From positions 5,515,501-5,579,500 of the forward strand of contig NZ_CP117437.1 of the NCBI RefSeq assembly GCF_030687535.1: a stretch of DNA of 64,000 nucleotides, read 5' to 3'. A program made the position numbers and the translations under genes. Each line of letters begins with the position of its first letter. The stretch's first letter is position 1. Shown here in pieces: positions 46,088 to 55,172 of this stretch. This DNA comes from Pseudomonas sp. FP2335. Lineage in GTDB: Bacteria > Pseudomonadota > Gammaproteobacteria > Pseudomonadales > Pseudomonadaceae. Below the pieces are notes generated by a model. The model was not told the DNA's origin and ran no database searches. It saw only the letters and a program-made list of their open reading frames with translations.

Positions 46088-47515
46088 ATGCCGAATCGCG
46101 TCCCGCTCGATGCCAAGACCGCCCGCTGGCTCCCCTGGGTGGTGGCGATTGCCTTCTTCATGCAGTCGCTGGACGGGACGATTCTGAACACGGCACTGCC
46201 GGCCATGGCCCGGGACCTGGCGGAAAACCCACTGCGCATGCAAGGCGTGGTGATCGCCTACATGCTCACCGTCGCCTTGCTGATCCCGGCCTCGGGCTGG
46301 ATCGCCGACCGCTTCGGCACCAAGAAAATCTTCTTTGGCGCGATCATGCTGTTCAGCATCGGTTCGCTGCTGTGCGCGTTGTCCAGCAGCCTGAGCATGC
46401 TGGTGGGCGCGCGGGTCATCCAGGGCTTGGGCGGTGCGTTGATGCTGCCGGTCGGGCGACTGGTGGTACTGCGCGCCTACCCGCGTTCCGAGCTGGTGCG
46501 GATCATGGGCTTTATCACCATCCCCGGCCTGCTTGGCCCGCTGCTCGGCCCGACCATGGGCGGCTGGATGGTGCAATACCTGACGTGGCACTGGATCTTT
46601 TTGATCAACCTGCCGGTGGGCATGATCGGTTGCTACGCCGTGTGGAAATTCATCCCCGACCTGCGCGGCAGCGAGCGCACTCGCTTTGATAGCCTGGGTT
46701 TCTTGCTGTTTGGCGCGGCAATGGTGCTGATCACCATCGCCATGGAAGGCCTGGGCGAACTGCACCTGCCGCACCTGCGGGTGATGTTGCTGCTGTTCAG
46801 CGGGCTGGCGTGCCTGGCGGCGTACTGGCTGCGCGCCGGGCATATCGATAACCCGCTGTTCTCGCCGGTGCTGTTCAAGACGCGCACCTTTGCGGTGGGC
46901 ATCCTCGGCAACTTGTTTGCGCGCCTGGGCAGCGGCGCGCTGCCGTTCCTGGTGCCGCTGCTGTTGCAGGTGGCGCTGGGCTATTCGCCGTCGGAAGCCG
47001 GGATGAGCATGTTGCCGCTGGCGGCGGCGGCGATGTTTGCCAAGTCCATCGCGCGGCCGTTGATCGAGCGTGTGGGCTACCGCATCGTGCTGACCGGCAA
47101 CACCCTCGCGCTGGGCATCATGCTGGCGAGCATGGGGCTGGTCACGGAACACACGCCCTACCCTTTGTTGCTGGGCATGCTGGCGGTGCTGGGGGCAATC
47201 AACTCGCTGCAATTCACCGCGATGAACACCGTCACCCTGATCGACCTCGACGACGCCCAGGCCAGCAGCGGCAACAGTTTGCTGTCGGTCGTGGCGCAAT
47301 TGTCCCTCAGCCTTGGCGTGGCCTGCGCCGGTGCATTGCTCGGCGGGTTCACCGCAGAAACCGGCAACGATGGCGTGGAAAGCGTGCTCGGCGCGTTCCA
47401 GCTGACCTTCCTCACCGTAGGCATCATGGCGATGCTGGCGGCGGCGATCTTCCTGCAATTATCGCCAAAAGACGGCAAACGGCTGGCCAGCCCGGAGCAG
47501 CACATCGAGCATTAA
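46088..47515 (+). CDS. MFS drug/metabolite exporter (DHA2 type, MdtD-like)
   Basis: Predicted proton-driven exporter of 475 residues with about 14 membrane spans. The motif-A region GWIADRFGTKKIFFGAI and motif C region GLLGPLLGPTMGGW are present, and DGTILNTALPAMA marks the first helix as in DHA2 proteins. It follows the RhlA-like gene after 37 bases on the same strand; in P. aeruginosa an MFS gene is likewise next to the rhamnolipid gene rhlC. Export of HAA or a related lipid is a reasonable guess, no more. Confidence 0.85.
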   Translation: MPNRVPLDAKTARWLPWVVAIAFFMQSLDGTILNTALPAMARDLAENPLRMQGVVIAYMLTVALLIPASGWIADRFGTKKIFFGAIMLFSIGSLLCALSSSLSMLVGARVIQGLGGALMLPVGRLVVLRAYPRSELVRIMGFITIPGLLGPLLGPTMGGWMVQYLTWHWIFLINLPVGMIGCYAVWKFIPDLRGSERTRFDSLGFLLFGAAMVLITIAMEGLGELHLPHLRVMLLLFSGLACLAAYWLRAGHIDNPLFSPVLFKTRTFAVGILGNLFARLGSGALPFLVPLLLQVALGYSPSEAGMSMLPLAAAAMFAKSIARPLIERVGYRIVLTGNTLALGIMLASMGLVTEHTPYPLLLGMLAVLGAINSLQFTAMNTVTLIDLDDAQASSGNSLLSVVAQLSLSLGVACAGALLGGFTAETGNDGVESVLGAFQLTFLTVGIMAMLAAAIFLQLSPKDGKRLASPEQHIEH

Positions 47516-47597
47516 GTGGCGTCTCGTCTAGAACTTGCGGGGAAAATCCCACAGGGCTGGTACACTGCGCGACATTTTGTTTTGCAGAGCCAGTCCC

Positions 47598-48983
47598 GTG
47601 ACTACCATCGCCACCGCTTTTAATACTTTGCCGCTGTCCGCCGCCATGCTGGCTAACCTCGACTCGCTGGGTTATGTCGAGATGACGCAGATCCAGGCGC
47701 AAAGCTTGCCGGTGATCCTCAAGGGGCTGGACCTGATCGCACAGGCCAAGACCGGCAGCGGCAAGACTGCCGCCTTCGGCATCGGCCTGTTGAACCCGAT
47801 CAACCCGCGTTACTTCGGCTGCCAGGCGCTGGTGATGTGCCCGACCCGTGAGCTGGCCGACCAGGTCGCCAAGGAAATCCGTCGCCTGGCCCGTGCCGAA
47901 GACAATATCAAGGTCCTGACCCTGTGCGGTGGCGTGTCCCTCGGCCCGCAGATCGCCTCCCTGGAACACGGCGCCCACGTTATCGTCGGCACTCCGGGCC
48001 GGATCCAGCAGCACCTGCGCAAGGGTTCGCTGGTGCTGGATGGCTTGAATACGCTGATCCTCGACGAAGCCGACCGCATGCTCGACATGGGCTTCTACGA
48101 TGCCATCGAAGACATCATCAGCAAGACCCCGGCACGCCGCCAGACCCTGCTGTTCTCGGCCACCTACCCGGTAAGCATCAAGCAGTTGGCCTCCAAGTTC
48201 ATGCGCGCGCCGCAGCAAGTGAAGGCCGAGGCGTTCCACTCCGACGATCAGATCGAACAGCGCTTCTTCGAAATCTCGCCGGAAGAGCGCATGGACGCGG
48301 TGACCAAGGTCCTGGCGCACTTCCGCCCGGCTTCGTGCGTGGCGTTCTGCTTTACCAAGCAGCAAGTGCAGGAAACCGTGGATCACCTGACGTCCAAGGG
48401 CATCTCCGCCGTTGGCCTGCATGGCGACCTGGAACAGCGCGACCGCGACCAGGTATTGGCGATGTTCGCCAACCGCAGCACCTCGGTGCTGGTAGCGACC
48501 GACGTCGCCGCCCGTGGCCTGGACATCGACTCGCTGGACATGGTGATCAACGTCGAACTGGCCCGTGACTCGGAAATCCACATCCACCGCGTCGGCCGTA
48601 CCGGCCGTGCCGGTGAGACCGGGATTGCGATCAGCCTGGTGGCGCCGTCCGAAGCGCACCGCGCCCAGGCTATCGAGCAGTTGCAGAAGTCGCCGTTGAA
48701 CTGGGACCAACTGGACAACCTCAAGCCGCAAAGTGGTGGGCCGTTGCTGCCAGTCATGAGCACCCTGTGCATCGCCGCTGGCCGTAAAGACAAAGTGCGT
48801 CCGGGTGACATCCTCGGTGCACTGACGGGTGAAGCCGGGATTCCGGGGGCCCAGGTCGGCAAGATCGCGATTTTCGACTTCCAGGCCTTTGTGGCCGTGG
48901 AACGCGGCATCGCCAAGCAGGCGTTGCAGCGTTTGAATGACGGCAAGATCAAGGGCCGTTCGTTGCGCGTGCGCATCCTGTAA
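47598..48983 (+). CDS. dbpA: ATP-dependent RNA helicase DbpA
   Basis: DEAD-box helicase acting on 23S rRNA during ribosome assembly. Motifs: Q motif ahead of AQAKTGSGKT, PTRELADQVAKE, GTPGRIQQHL, LDEADRMLDMGF, FSATYP, ATDVAARGLDI and HRVGRTGRAG. The C-terminal 70-80 residues (RPGDILGALTGEAGIPGAQVGKI) form the DbpA-specific RNA-binding domain that recognises hairpin 92 of 23S rRNA. GTG 47598 gives 461 residues; the frame runs back to 47535. Confidence 0.94.
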   Translation: MTTIATAFNTLPLSAAMLANLDSLGYVEMTQIQAQSLPVILKGLDLIAQAKTGSGKTAAFGIGLLNPINPRYFGCQALVMCPTRELADQVAKEIRRLARAEDNIKVLTLCGGVSLGPQIASLEHGAHVIVGTPGRIQQHLRKGSLVLDGLNTLILDEADRMLDMGFYDAIEDIISKTPARRQTLLFSATYPVSIKQLASKFMRAPQQVKAEAFHSDDQIEQRFFEISPEERMDAVTKVLAHFRPASCVAFCFTKQQVQETVDHLTSKGISAVGLHGDLEQRDRDQVLAMFANRSTSVLVATDVAARGLDIDSLDMVINVELARDSEIHIHRVGRTGRAGETGIAISLVAPSEAHRAQAIEQLQKSPLNWDQLDNLKPQSGGPLLPVMSTLCIAAGRKDKVRPGDILGALTGEAGIPGAQVGKIAIFDFQAFVAVERGIAKQALQRLNDGKIKGRSLRVRIL

Positions 48984-49010
48984 AGCTTTCACGCCATACA
49001 GAGATCAAAA

Positions 49011-49101
49011 TGTGGGAGCGGGCTTGCTCGCGAATGCGGTGGACCAGTCAACTTATTCAGTGGCTGACACACCGCATTCGCGAGCAAGCCCGCTCCCACA
49101 T
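49011..49101. repeat. REP pair between dbpA and the YhiN-type gene
   Basis: Inward-facing GGGCTTGCTCGCGAATGCGG pair with a 30-base loop region. Confidence 0.9.
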
Positions 49102-49142
49102 TGGACTGTATTTCAAATCAGCACTTGTATGAGGACACCGTT

Positions 49143-50321
49143 TTGCGCTCGACCGAAGTTGTGATCATTGGCGCCGGCGCCGCAGGCTTGATGTGCGCAC
49201 TGACCGCCGCCGGGCGCGGGCGCAAGGTGATGCTGATCGACCATGCCAACAAGGCCGGCAAGAAGATCCTGATGTCCGGCGGTGGCCGCTGCAATTTCAC
49301 CAACCTGTACACCGAGCCGGCCAACTTCCTCTCGCACAATGCGCACTTCTGCAAATCCGCCCTGGCGCGCTACACCCAGTGGGATTTCATCGGGCTGGTG
49401 GCCAAGCACGGCGTGCCGTACCACGAGAAAAAACTCGGCCAGCTGTTCTGCGATAACAAGTCCAGCGACATCCTCGGCATGCTGCTCGACGAATGCATCC
49501 AGACCGGCGTCAGCCTGCACCTGGACACCTCCATCCAGGAGATCGCCAAAGTCGACAGCGGCTACCAATTGCAGACCACCCTCGGCGAACTGCGCTGCGA
49601 GTCCCTGGTGATCGCCACCGGCGGCCTGTCGATTCCAACCTTGGGCGCCACCGGCTTTGGCTATCAGGTGGCCAGGCAATTCGGCCACGAACTGCTGCCG
49701 ACCCGCGCCGGGCTGGTGCCATTCACCATCACCGACCAGCTCAAGGACTTGTGCGGCGAGTTGTCCGGCACCTCGGTGGATTGCCTGGTCAGCTGCAACG
49801 ACCAGAGCTTTCGCGAGAACATCCTGTTTACCCACCGCGGCCTGAGCGGCCCGGCAATCTTGCAGATTTCCTCGTATTGGGAACCCGGCGACACCGTGGA
49901 GATCAACCTGCTGCCCGACCACGACGCCCACACCTGGCTGCAACAGCAACAGGCCGAGCGTGCGAACAGCGAGCTGAAAACCCTGCTGGGCGAGATCTTC
50001 ACCAAGAAGATGGCCAACCTGCTGGCGGAAACCTGGTTTGTGTCCAAGCCGATGAAGCAGTACACCCATGCCGAGATTGCCGACATCGCGCAGAAACTCG
50101 GCAGCTGGCAGTTGGTGCCAGCCGGCACCGAGGGCTATCGCACGGCCGAGGTAACGCTGGGCGGGGTGGATACGCGGGAGGTGTCGTCCAAGACCATGGA
50201 ATCCCTGAAAAGCCCTGGGCTGTACTTTATCGGTGAAGTGCTGGATGTGACCGGTCACTTGGGCGGGTTCAACTTCCAGTGGGCGTGGGCTTCGGGCTAC
50301 GCCGCCGCGCAATACGCCTGA
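49143..50321 (+). CDS. YhiN/HI0933-type flavoprotein
   Basis: Conserved NAD(P)/FAD-dependent oxidoreductase of unknown substrate. The N terminus is a Rossmann FAD site (VVIIGAGAAGLMCALTAAGRG) followed by the family signature KILMSGGGRCNFTN; the C-terminal half has TLGGVDTREVSSKTMES and GEVLDVTGHLGGFNFQWAWASG. TTG 49143 is taken as the start because GAGGA lies 7 bases upstream and the FAD motif begins a few residues later; the frame is open from 49101 within the REP. 392 residues. Confidence 0.88.
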   Translation: MRSTEVVIIGAGAAGLMCALTAAGRGRKVMLIDHANKAGKKILMSGGGRCNFTNLYTEPANFLSHNAHFCKSALARYTQWDFIGLVAKHGVPYHEKKLGQLFCDNKSSDILGMLLDECIQTGVSLHLDTSIQEIAKVDSGYQLQTTLGELRCESLVIATGGLSIPTLGATGFGYQVARQFGHELLPTRAGLVPFTITDQLKDLCGELSGTSVDCLVSCNDQSFRENILFTHRGLSGPAILQISSYWEPGDTVEINLLPDHDAHTWLQQQQAERANSELKTLLGEIFTKKMANLLAETWFVSKPMKQYTHAEIADIAQKLGSWQLVPAGTEGYRTAEVTLGGVDTREVSSKTMESLKSPGLYFIGEVLDVTGHLGGFNFQWAWASGYAAAQYA

Positions 50322-50354
50322 CACCACGGTTTCAACCTTTGAAAGGCAATCCCT

Positions 50355-50426
50355 TGTGGGAGCTGGCTTGCCTGCGATAGCGGTGGTGGATTCACCACCG
50401 CTATCGCAGGCAAGCCAGCTCCCACA
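50355..50426. repeat. Perfect 34-base REP palindrome
   Basis: Two 34-base arms (50355-50388 and 50393-50426) are exact reverse complements around the loop GATT. It belongs to the TGGCTTGCCTGCGAT family and lies between the YhiN-type gene and the YccS-type gene. Confidence 0.93.
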
Positions 50427-50536
50427 GGGTTATGGGGTGTTGCTGAAATAATTGCGAGTAGATGTGATCACGACCCTTGCCGTGGCGTCACTGATGCGCC
50501 AACTTAACGGCATCGTCCCGGAAGACTCCAGCCTTC

Positions 50537-52720
50537 ATGTCATCGACCTCGTTCAAGCAGTCCCTGCGCCGCCTGTGGGCGCTGGATAAATTCAGCTACA
50601 GCATCCGGGTGTTCATCGCCCTCACCGGCAGTATGGCGCTGTGCTGGTATCAGGATGAGATGACCCTGCTGATCCCGCTGTTCCTGGGGATTATCGCCAG
50701 TGCCCTGGCCGAGACCGACGACAGCTGGCAAGGCCGCCTCAACGCCCTGGCAGTGACGCTGGTGTGTTTCAGCATTGCCGCGCTATCCGTGGAGTTGCTG
50801 TTCCCCTACCCGTGGATTTTCGCGATTTCCCTGGCCCTGGCCACCTTCTGCCTGACCATGCTCGGCGCCCTGGGCGAACGCTACGGGGCGATTGCCTCGG
50901 CGACGCTGATCCTGTCGGTGTACACCATGATCGGTGTGGACCAGCGCGGTGGCGCGGTCTCGGACTTCTGGCATGAGCCGCTGCTGCTGGTGGCCGGTGC
51001 GGCCTGGTATGGCGCGTTGTCGGTGCTGTGGCAGGCGCTGTTTTCCAACCAGCCGGTGCAGCAGAGCCTGGCGCGGTTGTTCCGCGAACTGGGGCGCTAC
51101 CTCAAGCTCAAATCGTCGCTGTTCGAACCGATCCGCCAGCTGGATGTGGAAGCGCGCCGCCTGGAACTGGCCCAGCAAAACGGCCGGGTGGTCGCCGCGC
51201 TGAATGCCGCGAAGGAAATCATCCTGCACCGCGTGGGCAATGGCCGACCGGGTTCGAAGGTCAGTCGCTACCTCAAGCTGTACTTCCTCGCCCAGGACAT
51301 CCACGAACGCGCCAGCTCGTCGCACTACCCCTACAACGCCCTGGCCGAAGCCTTTTTCCACAGTGACGTGCTGTTCCGCTGCCAGCGCCTGCTGCGCCAG
51401 CAAGGCAAGGCCTGCCAGGCCTTGGCCGAGTCGATCCAACTGCGCCAGCCGTTCATCTATGACGCCAGCTTCGCCGAAGCCCTGGGTGACCTGAACGCAT
51501 CCCTGGAACACCTGCGCATCCAGAGCAACCCGGCCTGGCGCGGCCTGTTGCGTTCGTTGCGGGCGCTGGCGGCCAACCTGTCCACACTGGACCGCCTGCT
51601 CGGCGACGCGAGCAACCCCGATAGCCTGGCCGACGCCACCGACAGCAACCTGCTCGACCGTGCCCCGCGCAACCTCAAGGAAATGTGGACGCGCCTGCGC
51701 ACGCAGATGACGCCGACCTCGTTGCTGTTCCGCCATGCGCTGCGCCTGTCCCTGGCGCTGACCGTCGGCTACGGCATGCTGCATGCGATCCACGCCTCGC
51801 AAGGCTACTGGATCATCCTCACCACACTGTTCGTGTGCCAGCCGAACTACGGCGCCACGCGGCGCAAGCTCGGCCAGCGGATCATCGGCACCGCCATCGG
51901 CCTGACCGTGGCCTGGGCGCTGTTTGATCTGTTCCCCAGCCCGCTGGTGCAGTCGATGTTCGCCATCGCCGCCGGCCTGGTGTTCTTTATCAACCGCACC
52001 ACCCGCTACACCCTGGCCACGGCGGCGATCACCCTGATGGTGTTGTTCTGCTTCAACCAGGTGGGCGACGGCTACGGGCTGTTCCTGCCGCGCCTGTTCG
52101 ATACCTTGCTTGGCAGCCTGATCGCCGGCCTGGCGGTATTCCTGTTCCTGCCGGACTGGCAAGGTCGACGCCTGAACAAGGTGCTGGCCAATACCCTGAC
52201 CTGCAACAGCATCTACCTGCGCCAGATCATGCAGCAGTACGCCGCCGGCAAGAGCGACGACCTCGCCTATCGCCTGGCCCGGCGCAACGCGCACAACGCC
52301 GATGCGGCGCTGTCCACCACACTGGCGAACATGCTGATGGAGCCGGGGCACTTCCGCAAGGAAGCCGATGTGGGCTTTCGCTTCCTGGTGCTGTCACACA
52401 CCTTGCTCAGCTACTTGTCGGGGCTGGGGGCGCACCGCGAAACGCAGTTGCCGGCCGAGGTGCGCGAGCATCTGATCGACGGCGCCGGCAAGACATTGGC
52501 GGCGAGCATCGATGAAATCGCCACGGGGCTGGCGAACAAGCAGCCGATTGCGATTCAGAGTGATGCCGAGGAAGCGTTGGCGGCGGAGCTGGAGCAGATG
52601 CCGGATGAGATTGATGAGGGGCAGCGATTGGTGCAGACGCAGTTGGCGTTGATTTGTCGGCAGTTGGGGCCGTTGCGGACTCTGGCGGCGCATTTGATCA
52701 AAGAGACTGGCGAGGCTTAA
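50537..52720 (+). CDS. yccS: YccS/FUSC-family inner membrane protein
   Basis: A 727-residue membrane protein of the YccS/YhfK type, related to aromatic-acid exporters. Two clusters of about five membrane spans (roughly residues 20-160 and 395-530) frame a large cytoplasmic helical region. The second cluster has the FUSC-like QGYWIILTTLFVCQPNYGATRRK and RIIGTAIGLTVAWALF. Substrate is not known. It stands alone on the plus strand, and a split REP follows directly. Confidence 0.87.
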   Translation: MSSTSFKQSLRRLWALDKFSYSIRVFIALTGSMALCWYQDEMTLLIPLFLGIIASALAETDDSWQGRLNALAVTLVCFSIAALSVELLFPYPWIFAISLALATFCLTMLGALGERYGAIASATLILSVYTMIGVDQRGGAVSDFWHEPLLLVAGAAWYGALSVLWQALFSNQPVQQSLARLFRELGRYLKLKSSLFEPIRQLDVEARRLELAQQNGRVVAALNAAKEIILHRVGNGRPGSKVSRYLKLYFLAQDIHERASSSHYPYNALAEAFFHSDVLFRCQRLLRQQGKACQALAESIQLRQPFIYDASFAEALGDLNASLEHLRIQSNPAWRGLLRSLRALAANLSTLDRLLGDASNPDSLADATDSNLLDRAPRNLKEMWTRLRTQMTPTSLLFRHALRLSLALTVGYGMLHAIHASQGYWIILTTLFVCQPNYGATRRKLGQRIIGTAIGLTVAWALFDLFPSPLVQSMFAIAAGLVFFINRTTRYTLATAAITLMVLFCFNQVGDGYGLFLPRLFDTLLGSLIAGLAVFLFLPDWQGRRLNKVLANTLTCNSIYLRQIMQQYAAGKSDDLAYRLARRNAHNADAALSTTLANMLMEPGHFRKEADVGFRFLVLSHTLLSYLSGLGAHRETQLPAEVREHLIDGAGKTLAASIDEIATGLANKQPIAIQSDAEEALAAELEQMPDEIDEGQRLVQTQLALICRQLGPLRTLAAHLIKETGEA

Positions 52721-52722
52721 AT

Positions 52723-52815
52723 CGCTTTCGCGAGCAAGCCCGCTCCCACATTTGACCGCATTCCAAATGATGTACGCGTTTCAATGTGGGAGCGGGCTTG
52801 CTCGCGAAGAGGCCC
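52723..52815. repeat. REP pair, outward-facing
   Basis: CGCGAGCAAGCCCGCTCCCA first, then TGGGAGCGGGCTTGCTCGCG, separated by about 35 bases, between the convergent YccS-type and solute-binding protein genes. Confidence 0.88.
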
Positions 52816-52824
52816 TTCCAGACA

Positions 52825-53562
52825 CTACATCCCATGCGCCTTCATCAACCGCGCATAACTGCCATCATCCTTCATCCGGGCAATCTCCCGATCAAAACTG
52901 GCAACGATCTGAGCGTGTTCGGGGTTCTTCAGGCTCACCAGGATATGCAGGCTGTTTTCACTCAACGGTGTGGGTAGAAACTCCACCGCATTGCGCACCT
53001 TGGGCGACTCCCGTGCCAGGTAATAGCGCGCCACATATTCATCCTCCACCGTCAGCCGTACCCGTTGCGCCGCCAGCATGCGCACGGCCATGGCGAAGCT
53101 GTGCACCGGGACTTTCTGCAACTGCGCATCGCCGTCGAACGCTGCGGAGTAGGCATAGCCGCGCACCACCGCGATGGGGTACGCGTGCAATTGCTCAAGG
53201 TTGTTGAACTCGATAGGGTCGTCGCGTCGCTTGATGAAACGCACGCGGTTGAGCAGGTACTCGCCGGAAAACTGGCCCAGCCGGGTACGGGCATCGTCGT
53301 ACCAGGCGTTGACCAGCACGTCGTAGCGCCCGTCACCCACGCCCATCAGCGCACGGGCCCAGGGCACCTGCTCGAAATCACTGGCGTAGCCGGCACGGGC
53401 CAAGGCCGTGCTGACGATGTCGGTGGCCAAGCCGCCATTGATCAAGGTGGCATCGGTAAAGGGAGGCCAGGCATCCGCCACCAAGCGTAAACGCTGTGCG
53501 AACGCCGGCTGGGCCAGCAACAACACTCCAATCAAAGCAACGGCACGAAACAATCGCGGCAT
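52825..53562 (-). CDS. Periplasmic solute-binding protein, family 3
   Basis: Predicted amino-acid-type binding protein of 245 residues. A signal peptide (about 1-21, ending AFAQ) is followed by LRLVADAWPPFTD, the usual opening of family 3, and VPWARALMGVGDGRYDVLVNAWY. ATG 53562 (MPRLFRAVAL) has AAGGA 8 bases upstream; the open frame to 53661 is rejected. No transporter genes are adjacent; such orphans may be sensors or use distant permeases. Divergent from elaA. Confidence 0.83.
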   Translation of the reverse strand: MPRLFRAVALIGVLLLAQPAFAQRLRLVADAWPPFTDATLINGGLATDIVSTALARAGYASDFEQVPWARALMGVGDGRYDVLVNAWYDDARTRLGQFSGEYLLNRVRFIKRRDDPIEFNNLEQLHAYPIAVVRGYAYSAAFDGDAQLQKVPVHSFAMAVRMLAAQRVRLTVEDEYVARYYLARESPKVRNAVEFLPTPLSENSLHILVSLKNPEHAQIVASFDREIARMKDDGSYARLMKAHGM

Positions 53563-53739
53563 GCTCAACATCCTTGGCGGGCCCAGAGGTTCTAACAGTA
53601 GCTCAAGATTACACAAAGAAACGGGCGGCGAATGCACCCAATGATGGCAAATTGATTTCACTCACAAAAAATAGCTGATTTAGACACAATCGCTCGTCGC
53701 GCTTACTATCCAGAACACCTACTGATAAGAGATTTCGCC

Positions 53740-54192
53740 ATGACAGTCGATTGGGTCTGCAAACATCACACCGACCTGGGCAAGGAGCAGTTGTACGCGA
53801 TCCTGCGCCTGCGTGGCGAGGTGTTCGTCGTCGAGCAAAAGTGCGTCTACCAAGACATCGACGGGCAGGATCTGGAAGGCGACACCCACCACCTGATGGC
53901 CTGGCAGGATGACCAGTTGGTGGCCTACCTGCGCCTGCTGGACCCGGAGTCCCAGGGCGGTGACGTGGTGATCGGCCGGGTGATCGTGGCGCCGGTGGCG
54001 CGGGGCACCGGGTTGGGCCACCAGATGATGGAAGAGACGCTCAAGCGGATTGCCGACATCTGGCCCGAGACGCCGATCTTTCTGTCGGCCCAGGCCCATT
54101 TGCAGGGGTATTACGGGCGGTATGGGTTTGTGGTGGCGGGAGAGGAATATCTGGAGGATGACATTCCGCATATTGGGATGCGGCGGGTCTGA
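53740..54192 (+). CDS. elaA: GNAT acetyltransferase ElaA
   Basis: Small acetyltransferase, 150 residues, with the ElaA pattern YAILRLRGEVFVVEQKCVYQ, DLEGDTHHLMAW and the acetyl-CoA-binding RVIVAPVARGTGLGHQMMEE. The target is not established. Single gene, divergent from the solute-binding protein gene. Confidence 0.88.
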   Translation: MTVDWVCKHHTDLGKEQLYAILRLRGEVFVVEQKCVYQDIDGQDLEGDTHHLMAWQDDQLVAYLRLLDPESQGGDVVIGRVIVAPVARGTGLGHQMMEETLKRIADIWPETPIFLSAQAHLQGYYGRYGFVVAGEEYLEDDIPHIGMRRV

Positions 54193-54195
54193 GGG

Positions 54196-54290
54196 CCGCA
54201 TCGCAGGCAAGCCAGCTCCCACATTCTGATTTGTGAATACAGTCAAAATGTGGGAGCTGGCTTGTCGGGTCGCCGCATCGCTGCGATAAC
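54196..54290. repeat. Degraded REP pair
   Basis: GCAGGCAAGCCAGCTCCCAC (reverse arm) and TGTGGGAGCTGGCTTG (forward arm, then diverging) lie outward-facing between elaA and the winged-helix gene. Confidence 0.75.
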
Positions 54291-54313
54291 GCCAGCCCCT
54301 TCACCACAAAACT

Positions 54314-54610
54314 TCAGGGATACCCCAACACCTGCTTCACCGAAGCCAGATTCCCCGCAATCCACCCCCGATCAATCGCCCCCCAGCTGCGGATCCGATA
54401 CTGCCCCGCATGATTGCGCGCCCCGTCTTCCTGCTCGAATTCACACACGATGTCCAAGTCGGCCAACGCCGCAATCGTGTCCTGCGCCGTGCGCCGGGGC
54501 ATGCCGGTGACGTCGGTCAATGCCGGCACATTGCTCGCCAGCCCGCTGTCGATCAGGTACGCCACGTACAGGCGGCGGTAGAAGCTGCTCTTGGTTTTGC
54601 TCACATCCAT
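54314..54610 (-). CDS. Winged helix-turn-helix protein
   Basis: A 98-residue protein that looks like a single winged-helix DNA-binding domain: YVAYLIDSGLASNVPALTDV, then the recognition helix region TGMPRRTAQDTIAALADLDI and a wing rich in charged residues. Found beside the YgjP-type gene in many pseudomonads; it follows it by 19 bases on the same strand, so the two are probably co-transcribed. Targets unknown. Confidence 0.75.
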   Translation of the reverse strand: MDVSKTKSSFYRRLYVAYLIDSGLASNVPALTDVTGMPRRTAQDTIAALADLDIVCEFEQEDGARNHAGQYRIRSWGAIDRGWIAGNLASVKQVLGYP

Positions 54611-54629
54611 GGTCGGTCGCCTTATGCGG

Positions 54630-55130
54630 TCAGGGCTTGCCTTGCAGGTCGCGATACGTGAGGTACACCCGCAGGTCGAATTCCACCTGATGGTAGCCCG
54701 GCATCATGTAGTCGCAGAGTTTGTAGAACGCCTTGTTGTGGTCCGATTCCTTGAAGTGCGCCAGTTCGTGAACGACGATCATGCGCAGGAACTCCGGCGC
54801 CGCGTCCTTGAACAGCGCCGCGATGCGGATTTCTTTCTTGGATTTGAGATTGCCGCCCTGCACCCGTGAAATCGTCGTATGCAGGCCGAGGGCGCGGTGG
54901 GTCAGGTCCAGGCGGTTGTCGAACAGCACTTTGTCGATGGCCGGCGCGTTGCGCAGGTGTTCCTGCTTCAAGGCCAGGGCGTAGGCGTACAGGGCCTTGT
55001 CGCTCTGCACGGCGTGACGTTCAGGGTAGCGCTGCTCAAGGTAGGCGCCCAACTGGTCCTTGGCGATCAGTTGGCGCACTTGCTCCTGGAGCGCAGCGGG
55101 ATAGGCCTGGAGGTATTTCAGCGCGGTCAT
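54630..55130 (-). CDS. YgjP-type metallopeptidase-like protein (DUF45)
   Basis: A 166-residue protein with the zinc motif HELAHFKESDHNKAF and downstream Asp/His, as in the YgjP/SprT-like group. Homologues are described as zinc-dependent peptidase-like or UTP-hydrolysing; the true activity is unsettled. No signal peptide. Same strand as the winged-helix gene and downstream of the GGDEF-EAL gene by 42 bases. Confidence 0.83.
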   Translation of the reverse strand: MTALKYLQAYPAALQEQVRQLIAKDQLGAYLEQRYPERHAVQSDKALYAYALALKQEHLRNAPAIDKVLFDNRLDLTHRALGLHTTISRVQGGNLKSKKEIRIAALFKDAAPEFLRMIVVHELAHFKESDHNKAFYKLCDYMMPGYHQVEFDLRVYLTYRDLQGKP

Positions 55131-55172
55131 GGGGTCTGCAACAGGGTTCGAATGGCCGCCAGTGTAACGAAT

